From Paenibacillus silvae (GTDB taxonomy: Bacteria; Bacillota; Bacilli; Paenibacillales; Paenibacillaceae): 64,000 nt of DNA. Shown here piece after piece: positions 1 to 6,703 of this stretch. A program made the translations under genes and the position numbers. The stretch lies in contig NZ_BMFU01000001.1 in assembly GCF_014639235.1 (NCBI RefSeq), forward strand, positions 1 through 64,000, in the 5' to 3' direction. Position 1 is the first letter of the stretch; every line of letters begins with the position of its first letter. Below the pieces are notes generated by a model. That model did no database searches, was not told where the DNA came from, and was given only the letters and a program-made list of their open reading frames with translations.

Positions 1-193
1 TTTTTGACGACGCGGCAGGATTCACTTCATGTTACAGCCTGGCTTGTTGCTCGCCCTGTCTCTGACAGGTACTTTCGTCGATACGCTTTTACGTACAGAT
101 TTCGTCATACGCAAGTATCCTAGCTACGCAGGGGCTTGGCCCCTCCTGCGACCGGACTTTCACCGGCTAGAAGATGCGTGCTTAGCTGGGCAC
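1..193 (-). mobile_element. 5' part of a probable group II intron (cut by window edge)
   Basis: Read on the minus strand, the segment begins GTGCCCAGC near 193, close to the GUGYG start of group II introns, and continues with GGTGAAAGTCC, a motif I associate with domain I of bacterial group II introns, then several short stem-loops (GGGGCCAAGCCCC, CCTGTCAGAGACAGG). No protein reading frame on either strand looks real. It sits directly downstream, in the direction of transcription, of the terminator at 203-236, a location favoured by some bacterial group II introns. The reverse transcriptase, if present, would lie left of the window. Alternative: another structured RNA. The identification is by motif memory only. 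Confidence 0.5.
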
Positions 194-202
194 GCCAAAA
201 CT

Positions 203-236
203 AAAAAAAGCCCCAGTTTAAGCAACTGGGGCTTTG
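203..236 (-). terminator. intrinsic terminator after the radC-like operon
   Basis: Perfect hairpin AAAGCCCCAGTT / AACTGGGGCTTT followed on the minus strand by a run of seven T. It ends the leftward transcript of the RadC-like gene and the 45-aa gene. Confidence 0.9.
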
Positions 237-251
237 TACAACACTTCCTAT

Positions 252-389
252 TCACTTCATCTGTTTTAATTGACGCAATGTAACACTCTTCAAGACTTCA
301 GAAGAAGCACTAAGCATCAAATTAGCAATCCAGCGCTCCTTTGTTGTTTTACTTAAAAGCTGTTTAAGATACCGCTCCTTTGCCGACAT
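252..389 (-). CDS. 45-aa hypothetical protein, translationally coupled to the RadC-like gene
   Basis: A short lysine-rich frame (MSAKERYLKQLLSKTTKERW...) whose ATG shares a base with the stop codon of the upstream RadC-like gene (TGATG), the usual geometry for translational coupling. It ends just before the terminator at 203-236, so it is the last gene of that transcript. It is predicted to be helical and basic (pattern KERYLK, TTKERW, LRQLKQMK). No family recognised; too short for a functional claim. Overlap, codon flow and position before the terminator support it being real. Confidence 0.55.
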   Translation of the reverse strand: MSAKERYLKQLLSKTTKERWIANLMLSASSEVLKSVTLRQLKQMK

Positions 390-877
390 CACATCATCCC
401 CAGTTGCTTCAGGGATACAAATCCTTCAACACCAACGATAATATGATCCAGTACATTGATATCAACAATTTCACCAGCATCGAATAACCGTTTAGTGACC
501 TTGATATCTTCTTGACTCGGAGTTGGATCACCTGAAGGATGGTTATGCACACAGATAATAGAAGCAGCATTCTTTAAAATTGCTCTTCTAAATAATTCTC
601 TAGGGTGCACTATAGCTCCATTCAATGTCCCAATCCCTATCGTTTCCTTGGAAATAACACGATTCTTAACATTCAGCATGATTGCAACAAAATGCTCATT
701 AGGAAGGGATGACATCTCAGCAGCTACTAGCTGATACACATCTTCAGGCCTTCTAATCTCACTAGGAACATCTTCTTGCAATACTCGTTCAATCAGTTTT
801 AATAACTTTTCAGCGTGTTCACGTCTTCGACGAGGCAAAGAAGCCAATTGAGTTTCATTTACCGAGAAGTTTTTCAT
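389..877 (-). CDS. radC: RadC-like JAB/MPN domain protein
   Basis: 162-aa protein of the RadC (UPF0758) family reduced to the JAB/MPN metalloprotease-like domain. The JAMM signature is intact: Glu61, then H111-N-H113-P-S-G-D-P-T-P-S with Asp124. Chromosomal RadC is about 225 aa and has an N-terminal helix-hairpin-helix part missing here; short versions are common on plasmids, phages and ICEs. The name 'DNA repair protein' is historical and the biochemical role is unsettled. The start is set by AAAGGGG six bases upstream of ATG. It precedes, and is coupled to, a 45-aa gene. Confidence 0.85.
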   Translation of the reverse strand: MKNFSVNETQLASLPRRRREHAEKLLKLIERVLQEDVPSEIRRPEDVYQLVAAEMSSLPNEHFVAIMLNVKNRVISKETIGIGTLNGAIVHPRELFRRAILKNAASIICVHNHPSGDPTPSQEDIKVTKRLFDAGEIVDINVLDHIIVGVEGFVSLKQLGMM

Positions 878-907
878 TATTCCCCTTTCCGTTTATCCCG
901 ACCCCGC

Positions 908-938
908 AATGGCGGTGTCGGAATTAAACACCGCCATT
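908..938. repeat. 11-bp perfect hairpin upstream of radC-like gene
   Basis: AATGGCGGTGT and ACACCGCCATT form an 11-bp stem with a 9-nt loop in the gap between the RadC-like gene and the 122-aa gene. No T-run follows on either strand, so it is either a weak terminator or attenuator, or a protein-binding palindrome. Confidence 0.6.
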
Positions 939-984
939 TAGTGCCGGGCGAAAGGCTATTTTGAATTAGTTTGTCGTGTCACAA

Positions 985-1344
985 CTACACTTTGCGAGAA
1001 GCAAAACGTTTAGTCTCTTTTAGCGTACCGTACCCGGACAAGGAGATGTCTTCCCAACCAAGCTTTTTCAGCGCGGTTGAAGACAAACTCAGGTAATCCC
1101 ATGCATTTTTTCCTTCCGCTGTGATCGCCACCGCAAGTTCACGCAATCCATCAGGTTTAAAAGACCAGCTTCTGGTATTACTGTACTCCCAAATTTTATC
1201 CGCAACTTGAAGCGCTCCATGTTCATCGACATAAGTCTTCAAACGTTCTTTCATCTGTTTCAATGCAGCCTCGGTTCGTTCGATTTCTAACGCGATCTGG
1301 ATGGCTTCCTCTATTGTTAATTTTTCATGTATTGTATTTTTCAT
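985..1344 (-). CDS. hypothetical protein, 119 aa, N-terminal coiled coil
   Basis: The N-terminal half is a predicted coiled coil (EEAIQIALEIERTEAALKQM, then KERLKTYVDEHG) and the C-terminal half is rich in aromatic and small residues (SWSFKPDGL, AWDYLSLSSTALKKLGW). The pattern resembles small phage and plasmid proteins that sit beside recombination genes, but I cannot name a family. GAGGAG lies 8 nt upstream of the ATG at 1344; a GTG three codons earlier is less likely. It is part of the leftward DNA-processing cluster. Confidence 0.65.
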   Translation of the reverse strand: MKNTIHEKLTIEEAIQIALEIERTEAALKQMKERLKTYVDEHGALQVADKIWEYSNTRSWSFKPDGLRELAVAITAEGKNAWDYLSLSSTALKKLGWEDISLSGYGTLKETKRFASRKV

Positions 1345-1427
1345 ATATAACACTCCTCAAGTTTTTGTTCTTTTTGTAATGCAGAAGACGAATATTTTCC
1401 AAGGGTATAATTCGTCATTTTACGCAC

Positions 1428-1649
1428 CTATAACTTTTTATAGATGTAGCCGTTGGTGGAAAGGTGAATTCCACAGGTTGTTATTGCAATCCCATTACAG
1501 CCCGTGTCGAAGTTCCGAACAACTTCAAACCCTTTACTTTCCAAATATCTTCTGGCTTCTGTCCCGTTGAGATCAGCAAAACATTGATATTTATGATCTA
1601 CAATGAATTCACCTGACTCAGCAGCATTAATGATTTCGTCTTTCGTCAT
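1428..1649 (-). CDS. hypothetical protein, 73 aa
   Basis: Small acidic frame beginning MTKDEIINAAESGEFIVD. GGAGGG lies 9 nt upstream of this ATG, so the in-frame ATGs further up (MYFGG..., MKEM...) are less likely. It contains three cysteines in the middle and C-terminal part (YQCFAD, DTGCNG, ITTCG), compatible with a small metal site but not a recognised motif. It lies between the 122-aa gene and the nuclease fragments in the same orientation. No function assigned. Confidence 0.55.
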   Translation of the reverse strand: MTKDEIINAAESGEFIVDHKYQCFADLNGTEARRYLESKGFEVVRNFDTGCNGIAITTCGIHLSTNGYIYKKL

Positions 1650-1682
1650 CTCTTTCATCCCTCCAAAATACATTTTATTTTC

Positions 1683-2361
1683 TCAACGCTTTATACATTC
1701 CAAAACAAACGGGCAATGTTTACAGTGACTCCCCGGTGTAGGCTGAAAAAGCGAAGAAGCCATATCCGGGAATGATTCCAAACATGACTTCTTCATTTCA
1801 ATTTGCTCCGCAAGCTGAATAGCCCATTCTCTAGCTTCGTTTCCATCAGATTCGTTGTAAATAAACGATTCTGCTTTCCGAAACCTAAGAAAAAACAATG
1901 TGCCTTTGACTTGACGAAGACCTCTCATTTTCATAATGGGCCCAAGCGTACAAAGCAAGCTGCCTTGTATCATGGACTCGGTAAGGTTTCCAATTCGACT
2001 TCCAATCCCAGAAATGAACATCTTGAAGCAAATCAATATACCCCTGGAGCTGGATTCCTGATGAAGAGTCCAACGGAAGGTTAAAATGAATTTCCGTCCG
2101 ACCCTTTACATCAGGAGCTTGCTGAAGCAACTTTAAAACTTCTTCATAAGTCACTTCGGGATGAAAATCCGCTTCAATTATAGCTGCCAGGATCGCTTCA
2201 TTTTCAGACATACCATTGATTTTTAGCTCAATCGCCTTATGCACTGCTTTGCCGAGAGCGAGCGGTTTTGTAACCGGCTCTGGCCTACCCAAGATATACT
2301 TCATATAGAAGCGAAATGGGCAAGTTTCATATAGGGATAGTCGTGAGTATGAGAAGATCAT
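1683..2361 (-). pseudogene. RecB/Cas4-type PD-(D/E)XK nuclease, interrupted by a +1 frameshift
   Basis: Two overlapping frames make one recognisable protein. The upstream frame (2361 down to about 1900) starts MIFSYSRLSLYETCPFRF, the Cas4/RecB-nuclease entry motif, with GKAVHKAIE and a catalytic-type core GYIDLLQDVHFWDWKS...RQLALYAWA (D..D.K..Q). The downstream frame (to 1683) continues RQVKGTLFFLRF and ends GSHCKHCPFVLEC, a C-terminal cysteine cluster as in iron-sulfur Cas4-like nucleases. Continuity needs a +1 shift around 1900-1945; no classical slippery site is obvious. The ATG overlaps the stop of the upstream gene (ATGA). Either a 1-nt insertion, a sequencing error or, less likely, recoding. 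Confidence 0.75.
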
Positions 2362-2783
2362 GAAATTCCCAATGTTGTTTGGCATAGCTTTTTAGCAGCA
2401 TCCAACTTTTTAGCTCCAACATCACTTTGAACAGCAATATCTTGCTTTAAATGGTGCTTAGCAATGAGTAAGAAAGCAATGACGGCCTGATCATATGGAT
2501 ATCCGCTTGTTCTGCAAAACTGAAAATATTGATCATTCTCATCTGGCTCATCCCATAGACGTAGTACCCGTGGGAATACAAAGTCCTCATACCTTTCTGC
2601 ATCCACACCATTAAATAGCAAATTGTCATCATTTATAACTGGACCTCCTTTCCCTCCTGATCCAGCAAGCCGCACTCCTTCTTCTGTAAGTACAGGTAAC
2701 AGACGTTTAAAATCAGTTAGAATTTTAAAATACACATCGAGTTCGATCTCCCTTACTCGATACCAGTAATGTGTATATCCCAT
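2358..2783 (-). CDS. hypothetical protein of the 'GYTHYW' type, 141 aa
   Basis: The protein begins MGYTHYWYR, a start I recall from many phage and plasmid hypothetical proteins of unknown function. The middle holds LAGSGGKGGP and aromatic stretches (DQYFQFCRTSGYPYDQAV). The ATG at 2783 has GAGGAG 9 nt upstream; an ATG two codons earlier is too close to the ribosome site. The stop overlaps the start of the nuclease gene (ATGA), so the two are probably translated together. No catalytic motif is visible. Confidence 0.7.
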   Translation of the reverse strand: MGYTHYWYRVREIELDVYFKILTDFKRLLPVLTEEGVRLAGSGGKGGPVINDDNLLFNGVDAERYEDFVFPRVLRLWDEPDENDQYFQFCRTSGYPYDQAVIAFLLIAKHHLKQDIAVQSDVGAKKLDAAKKLCQTTLGIS

Positions 2784-2820
2784 GTTCATTCACTCCTCTT
2801 CAAATGAGTGTTTGTCGTTT

Positions 2821-3270
2821 TTAGAATGGTAAATCATCGTCAGATATTCCCCATGCATCGCCTGCCGTATTCGTTCCACGACCGTTTCCATTATTTCGAT
2901 TCTGTTGATTTCCTGTCCCCAGTCTTGAATCGTTTGAATTAGAACCACCAGACTGAGGAGTGAGGAATCTAACGTTGTCGGCAATGATTTCAGTTACGTA
3001 TACACGTTTACCTTCATTATTTTCATAGTTTCGTACTTGAATTCGACCTTCGACTGCAGCCATATGCCCTTTTTTCAAATGGTTTGCACAAGCCTCAGCA
3101 AGTTGTCTCCAAGTAACAATAGGAATGAAATCCGCTTCTCGTTCGCCACCTTGGCTTGTAAAAGGTCTATCTACTGCCAAAGTAAATTGTGTCACGGCTA
3201 CTCCTGCGGGTGTATATCGTAACTCAGGATCACGAGTCAGACGACCAATCAAAATTACACGATTCAGCAT
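2821..3270 (-). CDS. ssb: single-stranded DNA-binding protein
   Basis: 149-aa SSB: OB-fold over about residues 1-107 (MLNRVILIGRLTRDPELRYT, FIPIVTW, VEGRIQVRNYENNEG), then a Gly/Asn-rich linker and the acidic C-terminal tip DDDLPF that docks SSB partners. It coats single-stranded DNA during replication, recombination and plasmid entry. GGAGGAT lies six bases upstream of ATG. It is next to the zinc-finger, SWIM-like and RecT-like genes, suggesting a DNA-annealing or establishment module. Confidence 0.97.
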   Translation of the reverse strand: MLNRVILIGRLTRDPELRYTPAGVAVTQFTLAVDRPFTSQGGEREADFIPIVTWRQLAEACANHLKKGHMAAVEGRIQVRNYENNEGKRVYVTEIIADNVRFLTPQSGGSNSNDSRLGTGNQQNRNNGNGRGTNTAGDAWGISDDDLPF

Positions 3271-3272
3271 TT

Positions 3273-3950
3273 TTATCCTCCGTCCCTGCCTGCCTTTTTA
3301 GGTTCAGGACTTACAGGTTTCGTTTTAAACTGGTCCACAAATCGCTCAGCAACCTCTGTCCACTTCGGACGTGAAGCACAAGAGTAGATTTGCAGTACAC
3401 TTTCAAGGAGAGGCGACTCAATCTCTCGCTCTCGTTGTCTGATTTTTTCAATGTAGTTCTGATACGTACAGGTTTTGATCCCCACAATTAATTGAAAATA
3501 GGCATCTCGCTGCTCCTTCATCAGAAACTCTTTCCATGAGTCCCAAAACAAATCAAGGGAACGCATATAATATGAGAAATCTCGTTCCCTCATCTGCTTC
3601 CAGTATGGTTCTCTTACGCCTGTATGTTCTCTCAGTAACCTTCGTTGATTTTGGCTGAGGCGTTCGGCAGGATGAACAATTCTCCGTTTTCGGAATCGTT
3701 GCTTTACGTTCTCCTCCGGGATATTTTCCAAAAGAGAAATAAAGCGAAAAACACCACCACTCTCTTTACAAAACCAACATTTGAACACTTGGTCTTTGCT
3801 ATTGAGAGAAAGATAGTATCTTCGCTTTTTCCCTGGCTTTGAATCCTCATGACAGAAAGGACACTTACACGCCACTTCTTCCCTTGATCTGGAGTGTGGA
3901 TTGATCTGCAGACCATGTTGTTCAGCAATGGCCACAATATCAGGAAGCAT
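3273..3950 (-). CDS. CHC2-like zinc-finger protein (primase zinc-binding domain only)
   Basis: The N-terminus carries a primase-type zinc ribbon: CPFCHEDSKPG, then CWFCKESGGVFRF about 25 residues later. It resembles DnaG CHC2 fingers but with Cys in the usual His position. The remaining ~155 aa are basic and helical and show no Toprim or helicase motif, so this is not a full primase. It may help priming on incoming single-stranded DNA by partnering another protein, or be regulatory. It overlaps the SWIM-like gene by a few bases; start is ATG at 3950 or TTG at 3956. Confidence 0.7.
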   Translation of the reverse strand: MLPDIVAIAEQHGLQINPHSRSREEVACKCPFCHEDSKPGKKRRYYLSLNSKDQVFKCWFCKESGGVFRFISLLENIPEENVKQRFRKRRIVHPAERLSQNQRRLLREHTGVREPYWKQMRERDFSYYMRSLDLFWDSWKEFLMKEQRDAYFQLIVGIKTCTYQNYIEKIRQREREIESPLLESVLQIYSCASRPKWTEVAERFVDQFKTKPVSPEPKKAGRDGG

Positions 3951-4272
3951 GATCAATCACAGCTCGTATCCTTTCCTCCGGGCTAGGTGGAAGCTGAATC
4001 TGCTCCCAATCCGGGGCAAGAACAATTTTGCGTGTAACGGTATGAATCGTTTTATCTGGTTCCCACCATTGCCAACGGCGATATAGCTCGGCCGCCATCT
4101 GAACATGTTTACATTCCTTTTGTCCATAGTGACAAGCAGGGCAATCGTGAGTGATGATAAGATCATTGAAATGAGGTTCAGCTTTGACCAAATAAACACC
4201 ATTGTTCCGACTAGAAGGGAATGCACAGATGAGTGCGTTCCCGTCTGTAAATGTAGCGTTCACTTTCGTCAT
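3940..4272 (-). CDS. small SWIM-like zinc-finger protein
   Basis: 110-aa protein with a C-x2-C-x6-C-x-H cluster (CPACHYGQKECKH, Cys44, Cys47, Cys54, His56) resembling the SWIM zinc finger, a DNA- or protein-binding module found with recombination and helicase proteins. A two-tryptophan patch follows (RRWQWW). The start overlaps the stop of the RecT-like gene (ATGA), implying coupled translation with it. Function is inferred from context only. Confidence 0.6.
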   Translation of the reverse strand: MTKVNATFTDGNALICAFPSSRNNGVYLVKAEPHFNDLIITHDCPACHYGQKECKHVQMAAELYRRWQWWEPDKTIHTVTRKIVLAPDWEQIQLPPSPEERIRAVIDHAS

Positions 4273-5180
4273 GCCGCTTCACCTACAATCGCAATTGATT
4301 TCACCATCTTGAATCCATTGTTCATTTCAAATTCAATTTTGAATTGTGAATTATTTGATAGTGCATTAATTTGTTCAATCGTCTCTGGCGTATTGGCAAG
4401 CACCACAGATTCTTCGCCCGTTGCAACATTAACCAATCTTAATTTTGCGAAGGTAACGCCTCCTGGAGAAATTCCTGTTCCCATATCCAGCATTCTATAC
4501 AAGTCTCCTGAACTTGGCGTAGCAGGCTTGGTCGAAGTCGCATTCTTCTGTCCTTTTTTCTCTGAAGAACCAGATTGCTTACTTGAATTGCTGCCCGAAG
4601 AAGGTTTGCCTTTATTGGGCTGAGTGGATTGAACCGGTTCCCCTACTTCAATTCGCTCCGCATCTTCAACGGTTTCAATCTCGCTTTCATCCATCATGCC
4701 GAGACCCGATAGAGATAACGTTACTCTTCGTTTTGCCTTCGTTTCGGCCTTCATGATGGCGTTGGCAAGTTCATCTGCGGTTAATGGAAGAATTCGTCCT
4801 GTAGGTACTTTTCGATTCCTCATCTCGTCCCATAACTTCTCTTCTTTGGTCAGCGACACAGCACCAATGGATTCATCGGTCCGGCCATCTTGCGTTGTTC
4901 CGCGAGCGGTCACACAGTAAACGTCACCCACCTTTTCACGGCTTGTGATCGTAATACTGATATTTTGTATTTTACGAAGCTGATCAGTAGCATCACGCTT
5001 GGCATACAGTACAAGCTTCCCGTCCAGTTTCAAATAATCGAATGGTTTTGTCAGGGGATTCAGTCCTACACTCTCACAAACCTTGGTGTAATACACAAAC
5101 CGCTCTTCTGGTTTGAGTGAAGATAAATCACCTTGAATTACGACCTTTTCCATAATCGACAAATCCATAACTTCAGCCAT
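4269..5180 (-). CDS. RecT/Bet-like single-strand annealing protein candidate
   Basis: 303 aa in two parts. Residues 1-180 contain CESVGLNPLTKPFDYLKLDG followed by KLVLYAKRDATDQL, reminiscent of the RecT/Red-beta core (C..yGLNP.t.e....-G...P..g.D), and LANAIMKAETKAKRRVTLSL. Then comes a low-complexity Ser/Gln/Lys linker and a separate C-terminal domain (GGVTFAKLRLVNVATGEES). The SSB gene three doors down and the SWIM-like protein coupled to it fit a role annealing ssDNA. AAGGAG precedes the ATG. Alternative: a different phage-type DNA-binding family. Confidence 0.5.
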   Translation of the reverse strand: MAEVMDLSIMEKVVIQGDLSSLKPEERFVYYTKVCESVGLNPLTKPFDYLKLDGKLVLYAKRDATDQLRKIQNISITITSREKVGDVYCVTARGTTQDGRTDESIGAVSLTKEEKLWDEMRNRKVPTGRILPLTADELANAIMKAETKAKRRVTLSLSGLGMMDESEIETVEDAERIEVGEPVQSTQPNKGKPSSGSNSSKQSGSSEKKGQKNATSTKPATPSSGDLYRMLDMGTGISPGGVTFAKLRLVNVATGEESVVLANTPETIEQINALSNNSQFKIEFEMNNGFKMVKSIAIVGEAA

Positions 5181-5194
5181 CGTTGCTCAGCTCC

Positions 5195-5383
5195 TTATTT
5201 TAATTTGGGATCTACAAACGTCTTTTGAACAATCTTATCCAAATTGCTCCAGATCGCTGTTACCTCATGTTTTAACGATTCAGGTGCTTCCGCGATCACA
5301 TCATCCAAGAGCGAAAGTGCTTCCTCCAAAGTGGCTTGAACATTTAACGCAACATTAGTATCAGGTTTCAACATAAGATTCAT
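5195..5383 (-). CDS. hypothetical protein, 62 aa
   Basis: Short acidic, helical frame (ATLEEALSLLDDVIAEAPESL) just upstream of the RecT-like gene and in the same transcript. AAAGGACG lies close to the first ATG; the ATG three codons later has a spacing of 12, so the start is uncertain. No recognised family. It is the first gene after the terminator at 5409-5460. Confidence 0.5.
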   Translation of the reverse strand: MNLMLKPDTNVALNVQATLEEALSLLDDVIAEAPESLKHEVTAIWSNLDKIVQKTFVDPKLK

Positions 5384-5408
5384 CGTCCTTTCAAAGGTTT
5401 TATAAAAT

Positions 5409-5460
5409 GCAAAAAACCGAGCTTCACATGAAATGACTCATGCAAAAATCGGTTTTTAAA
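5409..5460 (-). terminator. intrinsic terminator after the toxin-antitoxin pair
   Basis: On the minus strand AAAAACCGA ... TCGGTTTTTT forms a hairpin ending in a T-run. It shares the phrase CCGATTTTTGCATG with the terminator at 6322-6374, so the toxin-antitoxin genes lie between two related terminators. Confidence 0.75.
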
Positions 5461-5481
5461 TCAACATTATTCTATTTTGAA

Positions 5482-5817
5482 CTAACCCAGCATTGAGGTT
5501 GCAGCTTGCTCATCAATAATCGGCTGCACTCCAATAATTTTCAAGGCTTTAAAGATTTTAGACAATGAATCAGGCTGTATGTCACATCCGAAATTCGAAT
5601 GTACAAGTCCAGCTTGAATCACTTTAATGTCTTCTAGTGGAACATCTGCAAGATCTGCGAGTTGTTGCTGCGTGTAACCCATTTCCAGTTGTCTTGCTAG
5701 TATCATCTGTCCGACAGCAACTTCAGGACCATCCAGATACGCTGCTGCCCCTGGAAGTTCTCTAACCTCAGCTTTTAGCTGTTCAAAATCCTTTTTTAAA
5801 TGACTGTATTTATTCAT
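5482..5817 (-). CDS. XRE-type antitoxin (HigA-like)
   Basis: About 111 aa with a helix-turn-helix in the middle: MILARQLEMGYTQQQLADLADVPLEDIKVIQAG, the XRE pattern in which 'TQQQLADLADV' is helix 2 and turn. It follows the toxin gene and overlaps its end, the toxin-first order typical of higBA pairs. The ATG at 5817 has AAGGGG 9 nt upstream; an ATG at 5826 is possible. It should bind the toxin and the promoter of the pair. Confidence 0.7.
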   Translation of the reverse strand: MNKYSHLKKDFEQLKAEVRELPGAAAYLDGPEVAVGQMILARQLEMGYTQQQLADLADVPLEDIKVIQAGLVHSNFGCDIQPDSLSKIFKALKIIGVQPIIDEQAATSMLG

Positions 5818-6292
5818 CCATTTCATCCCCTTGTGAAAAAATGTGTTTCTCTGGAGATTTCATAAACGCAATATACTGTTCTTCTGACTTTTTTATGAAT
5901 TGTTCAAATTCTTCAGAGTAGGTTCTGGTTTTTAGCGTAGCTTGAGTAAACACCAGCATTTGAACATCTTCTAACGAATATTCAAAACATATCGCTCGAA
6001 ACGCTCCAGCACCTCTCCAGTTCACACGAAACTCAAGTAGTGGTGGATGATCTCTTAGCTCTTTGATGACTCGGATACTGTATAACGAGTTACCTTCAAG
6101 GGGAGTTGTAAAAAATTCAGTCATGGAATGAATCATTCCCCTTTTTTCCACAAACTCAAGGGCCTGAAAAATAAGCTCAACCAGTTGAGTGAAAAGTGGA
6201 TCAGCCTTTGCTCTTTGAATCAATTCCTGCAAGCAAAGCTTAACCTGAGCCTTCCCTTCTTCATCCTTCAAAAACCAAATGACTGTCTCCAT
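5810..6292 (-). CDS. RelE/HigB-like toxin
   Basis: 160-aa protein with a central RelE/HigB-like stretch: LEGNSLYSIRVIKEL, then RVNWRGAGAFRAICFEY and FTQATLKTRTYSEEFEQF, matching the beta-sheet and 'K.T.k.p..E...A' end of mRNA interferases that cut message on the ribosome. It is longer than typical HigB (about 90-110 aa), with ~60 extra N-terminal residues. It overlaps the HTH antitoxin gene. GAGAGG lies 8 nt upstream of ATG. A small RNA unit (6322-6655) sits immediately upstream. Confidence 0.6.
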   Translation of the reverse strand: METVIWFLKDEEGKAQVKLCLQELIQRAKADPLFTQLVELIFQALEFVEKRGMIHSMTEFFTTPLEGNSLYSIRVIKELRDHPPLLEFRVNWRGAGAFRAICFEYSLEDVQMLVFTQATLKTRTYSEEFEQFIKKSEEQYIAFMKSPEKHIFSQGDEMDE

Positions 6293-6321
6293 TATACCAT
6301 CCTCTCAATTTTAATTAAAAC

Positions 6322-6374
6322 GCAAAAAAGCCGATCTCCGCACGGACGAATCCATGCAAAAATCGGCTTTTAAA
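6322..6374 (-). terminator. intrinsic terminator of the upstream small RNA
   Basis: On the minus strand AAAAGCCGAT ... ATCGGCTTTTTTG forms a hairpin with T-run, placed between the small RNA and the toxin gene. The right arm and loop contain CCGATTTTTGCATG, shared with the terminator at 5409-5460. Confidence 0.8.
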
Positions 6375-6655
6375 ACTCAGTAACATTGCTTTTCCAAGAG
6401 CCTTTCGGTACTCTTCATTCCTTGTCTCCAGCAAAAGGGAGCTGAGGAACTTCATTGGCCTTTGCCTTTTGTCCTACATTTTTCCTCTCTTCGTAGCTGT
6501 CTTCAGCACGAAGGTGTAGGTCGAGGTAATCTACTAAACTTGTTCTTTCGATACAAGTTACCCTGCTGTTATCAACTCTGAGAAGTGCAGAATCTTAGCG
6601 TAGGGTATGACCCTTGTCTCCAGCAAAGTGGGAGTTTAGGAATAGAAAAATTAAC
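6322..6655 (-). ncRNA. free-standing structured small RNA, about 330 nt, unidentified
   Basis: The 400-base gap between the toxin gene and the winged-helix gene contains no plausible protein frame but has a good sigma-A promoter at its right end (6662-6690) and an intrinsic terminator at its left end. Inside are two copies of the motif GCTGGAGACAAGG (minus strand; 6421-6441 and 6613-6634 on the plus strand), each preceded by CTCCC so that a short CTCC/GGAG hairpin can form. Placement before a toxin-antitoxin pair recalls type III systems, but the repeats are only two and far apart. Could instead be a leader or plasmid regulatory RNA. Confidence 0.6.
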
Positions 6656-6661
6656 AATTTC

Positions 6662-6690
6662 ATTCTAGCACATGTATAGGAGTAGTACAA
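6662..6690 (-). promoter_or_regulatory. sigma-A promoter for the small RNA
   Basis: On the minus strand, -35 TTGTAC and -10 TAGAAT separated by exactly 17 nt. Transcription would start near 6655 and run into the 330-nt RNA unit. Confidence 0.8.
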
Positions 6691-6703
6691 GCAGTCGGCT
6701 ATT

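Noticed and set aside
29..283. Rightward 84-aa frame at the left edge
   Set aside because: It crosses the terminator hairpin and the opposite strand of the group II intron-like RNA; it has no ribosome site and ends inside the neighbouring gene region.
2790..2984. Leftward 64-aa frame inside ssb
   Set aside because: Out-of-frame shadow of the well-supported SSB gene.
3273..3950. Full DnaG primase
   Set aside because: Only the zinc ribbon is seen; no Toprim motif and the length is about one third of DnaG.
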